Below the pieces are notes generated by a model that saw nothing but the letters and a program-made list of their open reading frames with translations, searched no databases and had not been told where the DNA came from. 64,000 nucleotides of DNA from positions 62,001 to 126,000 of the forward strand of contig JAPLNM010000034.1 of NCBI GenBank assembly GCA_026692845.1. Direction: 5' to 3'. Below are positions 8,501 through 15,558 of this stretch, piece by piece. Every line of letters begins with the position of its first letter. Position 1 is the first letter of the stretch. Source of the DNA: Planctomycetota bacterium (GTDB lineage: Bacteria; Planctomycetota; Planctomycetia; Pirellulales; Pirellulaceae). A program made the translations under genes and the position numbers.

Positions 8501-10149
8501 CGGTGATCCAGGGGCTAGCCAGGGGTTGGCCCAAAGACTATCGCTTAACCCTCCCGGAGAACGCCACGCAAGGACTCGTCGAGCATTGGCTCTCGGGCGA
8601 TCTGCCTTTGGATTCCAAGGGGCAAGTCATCCAGTTGGCCGACGCATTGGGCGTAGCCAAAATCGACGAAGCCATCGCGTCGCTTCGCAATGAGTTGGTA
8701 AGCATTCTCAACAACGACACGCTCGCGATCGATCGGCGGTTGTTAGCGGCCAAGCAGATGGTCACCCTTGAGGTCGGCAGTCCCAAGGTCGTCGATTCGC
8801 TTTTGGAGCGGATCACACCGCAGTCGGTACCGGAATTTTCTGCGGGGATTGTGGGCGCATTGGGTGTTTCGAAAGCCCCAGGGCTGGCCAAGGCACTGAT
8901 TGAAAAGGCCAAGATGTTGCCCCCGGAATTTCTGCGAGGAAGTTTGCGAGTGATGCTCGCACGTCCCGAGTCGACCCAGGATTTGATCGCAGCGATTCAA
9001 GCCGGGGAGCTGAGTATCAACGATTTGCAACTCGATCAGCGTCAGTTGCTCCGCGACCATCCCGACGCCAAGATACGCGAGAAGGCCATAGCGATGATGA
9101 CCAGCAGCGGGGGAGTTCTCAACGCCGACCGCCAACGTGTCGTGGAAGCATGGCAAGACGCCGCTTCTTCCAAGGGTGACGGCGCCAATGGCAAATTGGT
9201 CTACCAAAAGCATTGCGCTTTGTGCCACAAGCATGGCGATATGGGAAACCTGATCGGACCTGAATTGACCGGCATGGCCGTGCATCCAAAGCATGAGCTG
9301 TTGATCCATATCCTCGATCCGAACCGAAGTGTCGAAGGAAACTTTAGGACCTACAACGTCCAGACAACCGACGGGACGGTCGTGACCGGAATGATGGCCA
9401 GTGAGAGCAAAACGTCGATCGAATTGATCAACGTGCAAGGCAAGCGGGAGGTTGTGCTTCGAGAGGACATCGAGCGCCTGAGCGGATCTCAAAAGTCCCT
9501 AATGCCTGAGGGATTTGAGAGTCAGATGAACCGCGACGAGATGAAAGATCTGCTGGAGTTCTTGACCACCAAGGGCAAGTACGTACCGCTATCGATCGCC
9601 ACGGTTGCCAATTCGGTGACCGATCGAGGGATGTTCTTCGATCCAGACGGGCTCGTCGAGCGATTGGTATTCCCGGATTGGAAGCCAAAGATGTTCAAGG
9701 GAATACCGTTTGTATTGCTCGATCCCCAAGAGGGTCGCGTCCCGAATGCGGTGATGCTTTTTGGGCCTAATGGGACCATGGCGCCGAAGATGCCCAAGAG
9801 CGTCGACGTCGTTTGCAATGCGCCGGCCGTGGCTATTCACTTCCTCAGTGGCGTCGGAGGCTGGTCGTTCCCAGCGACGCGCGAGGGGAGTGTCAGTATG
9901 ATCGTCAGGATCACTTACGAGGACGGCAGCACCGAGGATCATCCGTTGGTCAATGGCGAGCATTTTGCCGACTACGTTCGACGGGTGGATGTTCCGAAAA
10001 GCGAGTTTGCGTTCGACCTCGCCGGTCGGCAGATCCGATACTTGAGCGTCGAGCCCAAGGAGCGTAAGCCGATGCAAAAGATAAGTTTGATCAAGGGTCG
10101 CGACGCATCGGCGCCGGTGGTCATGGCGATCACGCTTCAGACCCAGTAG
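5527..10149 (+). CDS. ThuA / PVC-type dehydrogenase / HEAT / c-type cytochrome fusion protein
   Basis: A secreted 1540-residue multidomain protein. Residues 1-40 form a signal peptide (ACVAWLLAALLGF core, then GLAQDAAP). About 48-260 is a ThuA domain ('VLFLGDQGHHRP', 'GIVPLHCASFCF', 'MHNTKDRTVLEERR'). About 340-760 is the planctomycete membrane-bound dehydrogenase-type propeller, with calcium-loop-like DTNGDGKADKF and DVDGDDVADF. About 770-1190 is helical and repeat-like (HEAT-like). CALCH at about residues 1230-1234 is a CxxCH haem-binding site of the PVC-type cytochrome domain. The last 180 residues look like a beta-sandwich. ThuA proteins act in trehalose/disaccharide use. The likely role is periplasmic sugar oxidation with electron transfer through haem; the substrate is unknown. 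Confidence 0.92.
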   Translation: MLKANLFPAWFSQRSATIACVAWLLAALLGFRLENQGLAQDAAPSKQPIKVLFLGDQGHHRPADLYRVLGPAMGPYGIEVTYSEDVATSLSAKRLGEFDTLLIYANIDQLGAEQEQAMLEYVASGHGIVPLHCASFCFRNSKAYVELVGAQFKEHGGERFMTHILEPQHPIMRGFGGFESWDETYVHQMHNTKDRTVLEERRQGKLAADTKAEPWTWVRTHGKGRVFYTAWGHNMDTWSNPGFQNLVARGITWAAQKDPAKLPAFQDSRRFDVPKMTAPRKDVAPFTFTEVGKEIPNYKPGARNGQAEPMSRMQMPLTAAESQKHYVTPEGFETKLWASEKDTLEGEADLGMAGLGGKPIAMNWDSKGRLWVCETVDYPNELQGLGAGRDRIRICEDTNGDGKADKFTVFAQRMSIPTAIVPVRGGALIQDGTKTLFLKDVDGDDVADFKQELITGWGMGDTHGGVSNFQLGLDNWIWGMQGYNDSRPMINGERQQGFRQGFWRFAIDAAPSNLNAPVFKLDKDGEVSKEPTDAFDKHSLTVTKLEFVRSTNNNTWGLGIGEDGLIFGSTANGNPSIFMPIPNRYYEKVSGWSPQVLSNIADGYKFNAATENVRQVDWHGGYTAAAGHALYTARNYPKEWWNRTAFVCEPTGHIVGTFVLNNDGAGYRSTNPFNLVASDDEWSSPIMAEVGPDGNVWYLDWYNFIVQHNPTPQGFQTGKGNAYETKLRDKRFGRVYRVVYQGQEGLSADALSKADRMVGGGLGLGDEAKLVAALGHPNMFWRKSAQWLLNEKASLSDGTIKSLEAMVKDPSVDATGLNAAAVHAIWVLSAHDKWQGAPLLDALKHPSDAVVRNAIQAAEPNAETLQAILDSRALDSKDPQLKLAALLKLADCPSQAVSTGSKSLGEKLGQGALDTNATGAEDRWMMDAWTSAASAHSGQVLPRMIRDLQATPSADRLQRIAIVAEHAARNKISAETFASLIVQKGNPQVTGAVIQGLARGWPKDYRLTLPENATQGLVEHWLSGDLPLDSKGQVIQLADALGVAKIDEAIASLRNELVSILNNDTLAIDRRLLAAKQMVTLEVGSPKVVDSLLERITPQSVPEFSAGIVGALGVSKAPGLAKALIEKAKMLPPEFLRGSLRVMLARPESTQDLIAAIQAGELSINDLQLDQRQLLRDHPDAKIREKAIAMMTSSGGVLNADRQRVVEAWQDAASSKGDGANGKLVYQKHCALCHKHGDMGNLIGPELTGMAVHPKHELLIHILDPNRSVEGNFRTYNVQTTDGTVVTGMMASESKTSIELINVQGKREVVLREDIERLSGSQKSLMPEGFESQMNRDEMKDLLEFLTTKGKYVPLSIATVANSVTDRGMFFDPDGLVERLVFPDWKPKMFKGIPFVLLDPQEGRVPNAVMLFGPNGTMAPKMPKSVDVVCNAPAVAIHFLSGVGGWSFPATREGSVSMIVRITYEDGSTEDHPLVNGEHFADYVRRVDVPKSEFAFDLAGRQIRYLSVEPKERKPMQKISLIKGRDASAPVVMAITLQTQ

Positions 10150-10188
10150 TCAGACCCAGTAGTCAGACACATTAGCGTAGCAGGCTTA

Positions 10189-10605
10189 TTACCAAGGCCG
10201 GATAGGCTGGACGAAAAACACACGGCGTTTGGGCCGATAGGGGTTCAATGCCATGCCATCGTAGGTTGGGTGCGCGTAGTCAAACCCGATGGCTTGGTAG
10301 TGACGCAAAAGATCCTCACGGGCCTGGGATTCCCTCCGGGCTCGCTCGACTCGGTACTCCTTGGACGCGGAGGGTTCGAAGCGGTACTTGCCGGTGACGG
10401 TTCTGTCGGATTTTGAAAAAGGCGAACTAGCCGTTGGGGAATCGCTAAGTTCTCCGGGGCTGGCAGGATTCGAAAGGGGTTCGTTTTGAGCTTGTTGGCA
10501 AAAGCCGCGTGTCGGTTCAGTCAACCACAGGCAGATCGCCAGAAGCGCGAGTCTAAGAGTTCCGTTGTGGTTGGCAAGTCGCAGTGTCAGTCGGTTCATG
10601 ATCAA
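10189..10605 (-). CDS. Small secreted hypothetical protein
   Basis: 138 residues. The N-terminus has positive residues followed by a hydrophobic core LRLALLAICLWLTEP and a GFCQQAQ region consistent with signal peptidase cleavage. The mature part is polar, with a Ser/Pro-rich linker and an Arg/Glu-rich helix (KEYRVERARRESQAREDLLRHY cannot be assigned to a family). The C-terminus is YRPKRRVFFVQPIRPW. Two adjacent ATGs (10605 and 10599) could both start it. It is convergent with the ThuA fusion gene, with only 39 bp between the stops. Confidence 0.6.
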   Translation of the reverse strand: MIMNRLTLRLANHNGTLRLALLAICLWLTEPTRGFCQQAQNEPLSNPASPGELSDSPTASSPFSKSDRTVTGKYRFEPSASKEYRVERARRESQAREDLLRHYQAIGFDYAHPTYDGMALNPYRPKRRVFFVQPIRPW

Positions 10606-10880
10606 AGCCCTCAGGGCAGGGGGGGTAAGCCAGAATCCATAAGCCAGAATCCAATCGGGGCAAATCGGATCGGACCGTCACTGGATGGTTCAGGTCTCCA
10701 TGGAGGATCGACCCTCAAGCAGCATCCAATCCGGCTTATTCGACCTCGGGGCGTACCTCGGAGATCAAGCTATCCTCAAAATCCAGAAATGCGTTAAACT
10801 TCGAAGGCCTTTTCCGTGGCCTTGTTCGAATCGCAGCAAGGCGTCACCTGTGCGAATCCTTTCACCGGACCAACCATCCT

Positions 10881-12155
10881 ATGCTCGACCGAAAATATGT
10901 GGTAGAGAACGCCGAAGCGGTCAAATTGAATTGCGTCCATCGCGGGGTCCAAGCAGATGTCGATCGAATCATCGCATTGGAAATGGAGCGACGGGCCAAG
11001 TTGGCCGAGGGTGAGGATTGGAATCGACAGGCCAATGAGGTCAGTGCTCAGATCGGCAAGGTACCAGCCGAGCAACGCGAAGAGTACAAGGAGCGAGGCA
11101 GGGCGCTTCGGGCCTCTAAAGAGCAGTCCCAGAAGGACCACGACGCTTTAGAACGCCAGATCGAAGGCCTTATGGCGCGCGTGCCGAACATGACCCATCC
11201 GTCGGCCCCGATCGGCAACGACGACGATGCGAATCTCGAGATTGCAAGGGGAGCCACACCGATCCCGCAGTTCGATTTCAAGGCCAAGGATCACTTGGAG
11301 CTCGGGCAGCAACACGACATGATCGACTTCGAGGCCGGCGCGAGGGTCGCTGGCGCAGGGTTTTACTTTCTGAAACGAGATGCGGTCCTGCTGGAATTGG
11401 CTTTGCAACAGTTTGTGGTAAGCCATTTGGCCAAAAAAGGGTTTATCCCAGTCTCGACGCCTGACGTAGCCAACACCGACATTCTCCATGGAATCGGATT
11501 CAACCCCAGGGGTCCTGAGACCCAGATTTACAGCATCGAAAACACCGAACTGAACTTGGTGGCCACCGCCGAGATCACCCTCGGGGGCATGTATCAGAAT
11601 CAGGTTTTAGAAGCCGAGCAACTGCCGTTGAAATTGGTCGGAATCAGCCATTGTTTTCGGACCGAGGCAGGGGCCGCGGGCCGAGCATCTCGTGGGCTCT
11701 ATCGCGTGCATCAATTCACCAAGGTCGAGATGTTCGCCTTCACGCTTCCGGACCAAAGCAGCGCGATCCACGAAGAGCTCCGAGCCATCGAGTGCGAGAT
11801 CTTCGATGCCTTGGAGATCCCCTTCCGCGTCGTGGATACTGCAACGGGCGATTTGGGCGGGCCGGCTTACCGAAAATACGACTTGGAAGCCTGGATGCCC
11901 GGCCGAGGCGACGCAGGCCAATGGGGCGAGGTCACGAGCACCTCGAACTGCACCGATTACCAAGCGAGAAGATTAAATATCCGTTATCGCACTAAAGGCG
12001 AAAAAGGAACCCACTTTGCGCATACACTCAACGGGACGGCTGTGGCTATCAGCCGCGCATTAATTGCATTGATGGAAAACCATCAACTGTCCAACGGCTC
12101 GATTAAAATTCCGAAAGTTTTAATTCCTTGGATTGGCAAAGATCGAATTCAATAA
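10881..12155 (+). CDS. serS: Serine--tRNA ligase
   Basis: 424 residues, the normal length for SerRS. The N-terminal coiled-coil arm occupies about residues 28-105 (Glu/Lys/Arg-rich: 'ALEMERRAKLAEGEDWNRQ', 'LEGLMARVPN'-like end). The class II core shows motif 2 with 'HCFRTEAGAAGRASRGLYR' then 'HQFTKVEMF', and motif 3 around 'NGTAVAISRALIALMENHQ'. 'GEVTSTSNCTDYQARR' is the conserved serine-pocket segment. It charges tRNA-Ser (and tRNA-Sec) in the cytoplasm. The last roughly 190 bp of the gene are clearly more AT-rich, with TTA, AAA and ATT codons, than the first 1080 bp; the protein itself stays well conserved across the change. A terminator-like dyad follows the stop at once. Confidence 0.97.
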   Translation: MLDRKYVVENAEAVKLNCVHRGVQADVDRIIALEMERRAKLAEGEDWNRQANEVSAQIGKVPAEQREEYKERGRALRASKEQSQKDHDALERQIEGLMARVPNMTHPSAPIGNDDDANLEIARGATPIPQFDFKAKDHLELGQQHDMIDFEAGARVAGAGFYFLKRDAVLLELALQQFVVSHLAKKGFIPVSTPDVANTDILHGIGFNPRGPETQIYSIENTELNLVATAEITLGGMYQNQVLEAEQLPLKLVGISHCFRTEAGAAGRASRGLYRVHQFTKVEMFAFTLPDQSSAIHEELRAIECEIFDALEIPFRVVDTATGDLGGPAYRKYDLEAWMPGRGDAGQWGEVTSTSNCTDYQARRLNIRYRTKGEKGTHFAHTLNGTAVAISRALIALMENHQLSNGSIKIPKVLIPWIGKDRIQ

Positions 12156-12183
12156 CGGTTTTGGATCCAAAAAAGACCGTTTT
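12154..12183 (+). terminator. Probable serS terminator
   Basis: Directly after the serS stop, AACGGTTTTGG and CCAAAAAAGACCGTT can fold around a GATC centre, followed by TTTT. The stem has a small bulge, so strength is uncertain. Confidence 0.45.
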
Positions 12184-12273
12184 ACCCAGCGTTTTGATGG
12201 GTGACGCAAAAATATAAAAAAGCGAACAGGCTAGTTTCAAAAAAACACCAGAAAAAGTTTGGCCATTTATAGC

Positions 12274-12442
12274 AACGCGTCGAAAGATGCGTTACACTCT
12301 AGTGAAGTCGCATCGGCCGGACGTTCAAGAGTGATTTTGAACTGCGAAGACACGAAGCGATAAAAAGAAAAATTAAACTTGCCTCACCTAGCAGTGGTTG
12401 GATTTCGGGCGTGACCAACTGTTGTTAGGTGGGGTTTTTTTT
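12274..12442 (+). ncRNA. Candidate structured small RNA with its own terminator
   Basis: Between the serS terminator-like dyad and the convergent gene at 12454 lies an AT-rich stretch with no ORF but ordered structure on the plus strand. First comes an 8-bp stem AACGCGTC/GATGCGTT closed by a GAAA tetraloop (12274-12293). A smaller stem GTTCAA/TTGAAC follows near 12323-12342. Last is a 20-bp hairpin (12382-12434) with five G-U pairs, a 13-nt loop and then eight T. This suggests an independent transcript of roughly 150-170 nt. No good promoter was identified; the 5' end is a guess from the first hairpin. It does not show the conserved boxes of SRP RNA, tmRNA or RNase P. The loop sequence TTTCGGGCGTGACC recurs at 30266-30279. 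Confidence 0.45.
12382..12442 (+). terminator. Long hairpin plus T8 terminator
   Basis: Arms 12382-12401 and 12415-12434 pair over 20 bp, several being G-U that are stable only in a plus-strand RNA, and TTTTTTTT follows at once. Directional evidence therefore points to a plus-strand transcript ending here. Confidence 0.75.
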
Positions 12443-12453
12443 ATTTTTATTTT

Positions 12454-12933
12454 CTAGTCGGGTTCTCCGGCGAGGTCATCTTGGGTGACCTGAAGCGACT
12501 GGCAGATCGTCAGGAGCATCGCAGCATAGACGCGTTCGAGCGAGCGGTACTCGGAGTCCTCGGCCTGGAATTGCACCAAGATGGTTTGGTTCGGGAGCCC
12601 CATGGCGATCAGTTCGGCGTGGACGAGCATGTCGAGGTAGTAGAAGTACATTTCCCGGCCGCGCGTTTCGACCAAAGGGCCAGGGTGGGAGATCAGTTCG
12701 GGCGAGAAATTTTCGCTTTCGACGTTTTCGTAATCGGCAGCGATCAGTTGGGTAACTTGCTCGATGGCTTGTTCGGGTGTGCTGGACGAGTCGAAACCGA
12801 TTATTGAGAGAAACGCGGTCGCCGGGCTTTGGATTTGAAATCCGACGACTTGGTCGTCTTGGACGTCTTCGCTTAGGGTCCAGTTGTCTGGGTAGGTCAC
12901 GCAGAGACCTAAGGCGCGATGGATTTTTGGCAT
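12454..12933 (-). CDS. Hypothetical cytoplasmic protein (PsbP/Mog1-like pattern possible)
   Basis: 159 residues with no signal peptide. The opening 'GLCVTYPDNWTLSEDVQDD' followed by 'VVGFQIQSPATAFLSIIGF' and 'TPEQAIEQVTQLIAADY' resembles the alternating beta/helix order of PsbP/Mog1-like small domains, where 'YP.nW' opens the fold. This is a weak, by-eye similarity. It is the last gene of a probable minus-strand run after the acyltransferase (63 bp gap), the gap holding two copies of GGGTTGGCTAGGACT. Its 3' end approaches the RNA candidate terminator on the opposite strand. Function unknown. Confidence 0.7.
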   Translation of the reverse strand: MPKIHRALGLCVTYPDNWTLSEDVQDDQVVGFQIQSPATAFLSIIGFDSSSTPEQAIEQVTQLIAADYENVESENFSPELISHPGPLVETRGREMYFYYLDMLVHAELIAMGLPNQTILVQFQAEDSEYRSLERVYAAMLLTICQSLQVTQDDLAGEPD

Positions 12934-12996
12934 GGTGTGCTTCTGGCCTGGAGTGATCTGGGGGTCTAGTGATCGGGTTGGCTAGGACTGGGTTGG

Positions 12997-13941
12997 CTAG
13001 GACTGGGACTTCTGGGCGGCTTTGATGGCACCCGCAGGCGGGGTGCCTTTCCAGCGATGGTGGACCCACCAGTATTGGTTGGGTCGGACCCGGATGGCTT
13101 TTTCGAGGCATTGATTGTACCATTGGGTCATCGAAACGATCGAGTCGGGGCAGTTTTCGGATGTCGGATCGGCGGTCCCGAGGATCGTCATTTCGAAGTG
13201 CAGGGGTTTGTTTTTACGGATATTCGAGCAGACCATCATGGGCGCGCCGCTCGAGAGTGTAAAGAGAGCCAGGGCTTTGTGGCACGAAGCCATTTGGCCA
13301 AGGAATTCGACCCAGCAGCCTTTTGGACCGCCGTACTGGTCAGCCAGCAACGACAAAGCCCCGCCCTTGGCTAGCAGTGCCTCGACTTGGCTCGACGTGC
13401 CGGACTTGGCGAGCATGTATTGTCCGCCGGAGGATCGGAATCGATCGATGTAATCGTGAACAAAGCCGTTATCGAGGGGTCTGGCGATGGTCGTCGTTGA
13501 GATCCCGATGAGTCCTGTGACAAAGCCGGCGAGTTCAAAATTTCCGAAGTGGCCCGAGACCATGACTTTGGGGCGTGGATCCAAGGCGAGCTTGAGCATT
13601 TCCCGGCGGTCGGGCAAGTCGAAATGCTCGTACCAATTCTCTCGGTGTATTTTTCTCGGCGCATGGGCGACCTCGCAGACCATCAAAATCAGATGTTCCC
13701 ACATCTGTTGTTCGGTCTGATCGGTTTCGGATACGGTCCACTCGGGAAAGACGCGTTGGAGATTGCTTTGAACCAATCCGTGGCGGACTCGGATCACGCG
13801 GGTCAAGAGCCATCCGAGCAGTTGCGCAAGCCGCTCGCAGCGATCGAGCGACAGAGACTGGATCAGAGCCACGAGCAGTCGAAAGACCCAGTAGGCGAGC
13901 CGATCCTTCCACGAGTACGATTGATGGCCGGCGGCCTCCAT
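12997..13941 (-). CDS. LpxL/HtrB-type lysophospholipid acyltransferase
   Basis: 314 residues. An N-terminal amphipathic/hydrophobic segment (YWVFRLLVALIQSLSL) fits membrane attachment. The catalytic HX4E motif is HFGNFE at residues 131-136, preceded by 'PKVMVSGHFGN'. Later family text is 'GGALSLLADQYGGPKGCWVEFLGQMASCHKALALF' in separated pieces, and 'NQYWWVHHRWKGTPP' near the end, which matches the usual 'P..W.W.H.RWK' close. The family transfers acyl chains to lipid A precursors or other lysolipids at the inner membrane face. A lipid A role fits the outer-membrane proteins in this genome but cannot be proven from sequence. It sits between a DinB-like gene and a hypothetical gene on the same strand. 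Confidence 0.88.
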   Translation of the reverse strand: MEAAGHQSYSWKDRLAYWVFRLLVALIQSLSLDRCERLAQLLGWLLTRVIRVRHGLVQSNLQRVFPEWTVSETDQTEQQMWEHLILMVCEVAHAPRKIHRENWYEHFDLPDRREMLKLALDPRPKVMVSGHFGNFELAGFVTGLIGISTTTIARPLDNGFVHDYIDRFRSSGGQYMLAKSGTSSQVEALLAKGGALSLLADQYGGPKGCWVEFLGQMASCHKALALFTLSSGAPMMVCSNIRKNKPLHFEMTILGTADPTSENCPDSIVSMTQWYNQCLEKAIRVRPNQYWWVHHRWKGTPPAGAIKAAQKSQS

Positions 13942-14032
13942 GCTCAGGTCGCCTTTCTTGGTAAGAGGCTTGGGATCCGTTGCTCGGATCCGTTGATCCG
14001 TTCGTGCGACTCTGCAGGCCCACTTAAGCGGC

Positions 14033-14572
14033 TCATCGAACCGGGCTTAAGCCAAAGGCTCGGCGCAGCAGGCCGATTTGGCCCGAGTGGGTCGACTCGT
14101 GCAAGGGACAAAACAGAAACGCGCCGAGTTTGACCGGGTAGGCAGCATAGGGCATTTCCGTCGGTTCAAGGAGCAATTCGGCGGGAGCTTGGCACATAAA
14201 GCCCATCGAGGCAAGGTGGATGCGTTCGAGCATGCCGAGCATCGTTTGGCGGTCGGGGTGAGGGCTCGGATCGGCTGAGGGGCTAGTCCCTCGCGAGTAG
14301 CGTTTGCGAAACCATCCGGGCATGAGCTCGACGTCCCCTTCGGCTCGCCCGCGCTGACGAAAGAGCATCAGGCCGTATTGGGCCACGGCAAGGTGCCCGA
14401 TTTGCCAAGCAAAATGGGTCGGGATTCCTTGGGGCGCTTGTTGCCAAAGATCCTCTGGGACGTCGGCAAGAAGCCCCAGGGTGTATTTTCTTGCGAATTC
14501 CATCTGGCCCAGGGTCGAATCCCGCATTCCGATGGCAGCGTCGGGACTGGGAATGGCAACGGGAATTTCCAT
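14033..14572 (-). CDS. DinB-like four-helix protein
   Basis: About 179 residues. The order 'MRDSTLGQMEFARKYTLGLL', 'GIPTHFAWQIGHLAVAQYGLM' and C-terminal 'CPLHESTHSGQIGLLRRAFG' matches the DinB/YfiT superfamily: a four-helix bundle with metal-binding His in helix 2 (GHLA) and near the end (HESTHSGQ). Relatives include thiol transferases and unclassified metal proteins; none implies a fixed substrate. The start was set at ATG 14572 (MEIPVAI); the frame also has an in-phase ATG at 14614 and neither has a clear ribosome binding site. The gene heads a minus-strand run with the acyltransferase 91 bp downstream. Confidence 0.82.
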   Translation of the reverse strand: MEIPVAIPSPDAAIGMRDSTLGQMEFARKYTLGLLADVPEDLWQQAPQGIPTHFAWQIGHLAVAQYGLMLFRQRGRAEGDVELMPGWFRKRYSRGTSPSADPSPHPDRQTMLGMLERIHLASMGFMCQAPAELLLEPTEMPYAAYPVKLGAFLFCPLHESTHSGQIGLLRRAFGLSPVR

Positions 14573-14724
14573 AAGAAATATTTTGACTGTTAGCGAAACG
14601 ACATCGAAATCCATGGGTTACAATGCTCACAGGTCGAGCGGGCACCCCGAAAAAGTGCATGCATCGAGCTTCGGAAATCCCATAATCGCTTGTGTTACCA
14701 TTTTTCTCAATCGGGGTTAAGGCC

Positions 14725-15543
14725 ATGCCAATGAAGAAACTTATGTCGAGAATCGCTCTTTCTGTCGGCTTGGTCAGTGCCCTGACCGCCGGTGCGATGG
14801 CCCAAGGTCCTGCGGGGCAGGGGGGTGGTCGAGGTCAGGCTGGCGGCCGCATGATGGGCGGCATGGGCGGCGGCATGGGCGGCAACCTGACTGGCCTGCT
14901 GATGATGAAAGAAGTCCGCGAAGAGCTTAAGCTTGACGAGGACCAAGTTGCCGAACTCGAGGAGTTGGGCAAGGCGATGATGGAATCGATGAGAAGCATG
15001 CGTCCGCAGGGCGGTGGTGGAGCAGGTGGTGGAGGTGGCGGTGGCCAACCTCCGAATCCTCAAGACCGCCAAGCGATGATGGAGAAGATGCAAAAGGCCA
15101 ACGAAGAGAACGAGGCCAAGGTCGAGGAGATCCTCGATCCAAAGCAATTCGACCGACTCGTCGGCTTGTTCATCCAAAGCGCCAATCTTCAATCGCTGAA
15201 TTCCAAGTTGGTTGCGACTCGGCTTGGAATCACCGAAGAGCAAAAGACCAAAATGGCTGAGATCGTGAAAGCTAATGGCGAGAAGATGCGAGAGCTTTTC
15301 CAAGGTGGGTTCGGTCCGGACGCCCGCGAAAAGATGACCAAGATGCGAGACGAATCCGAAGCGAAGATCAAGGAAATCTTGACCGCCAAGCAGAAGGAAG
15401 ACATGGAGACTCTCAAGGGAGCTGAGTTCAAATTCCCAGAGCCTCAGTGGCGTGGCGGTGGCCAAGGCGGTCCAGGCGCCGGTGGGCCTGGTGGAGCTGG
15501 TGGCGGACGCGGAAACCGACGTCCTGGTGGCGACGGCAACTAG
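14725..15543 (+). CDS. Gly/Met-rich secreted protein with repeated helical LxxEQ units
   Basis: A signal peptide (KKLMSRIALSVGLVSALTAG, then AMAQ) is followed by a Gly/Met-rich stretch (GGRMMGGMGGGMGG). A helical region then repeats an 'L.L...Q...' pattern: LKLDEDQVAELEELG, LDPKQFDRLVGLF, LGITEEQKTKMAEI, LTAKQKEDMETLKG. This is like the LTXXQ/Spy-type periplasmic chaperone and metal-sensing fold. A second glycine-rich block interrupts the helices at about residues 95-110 and the protein ends in a Gly/Arg-rich tail. The start is ATG 14725 or 14731. Probable role is a periplasmic or envelope protein, perhaps chaperone- or metal-related; this is inference. It is divergent from the DinB-like gene. 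Confidence 0.8.
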   Translation: MPMKKLMSRIALSVGLVSALTAGAMAQGPAGQGGGRGQAGGRMMGGMGGGMGGNLTGLLMMKEVREELKLDEDQVAELEELGKAMMESMRSMRPQGGGGAGGGGGGGQPPNPQDRQAMMEKMQKANEENEAKVEEILDPKQFDRLVGLFIQSANLQSLNSKLVATRLGITEEQKTKMAEIVKANGEKMRELFQGGFGPDAREKMTKMRDESEAKIKEILTAKQKEDMETLKGAEFKFPEPQWRGGGQGGPGAGGPGGAGGGRGNRRPGGDGN

Positions 15544-15558
15544 TTCCGGACCAACAAA

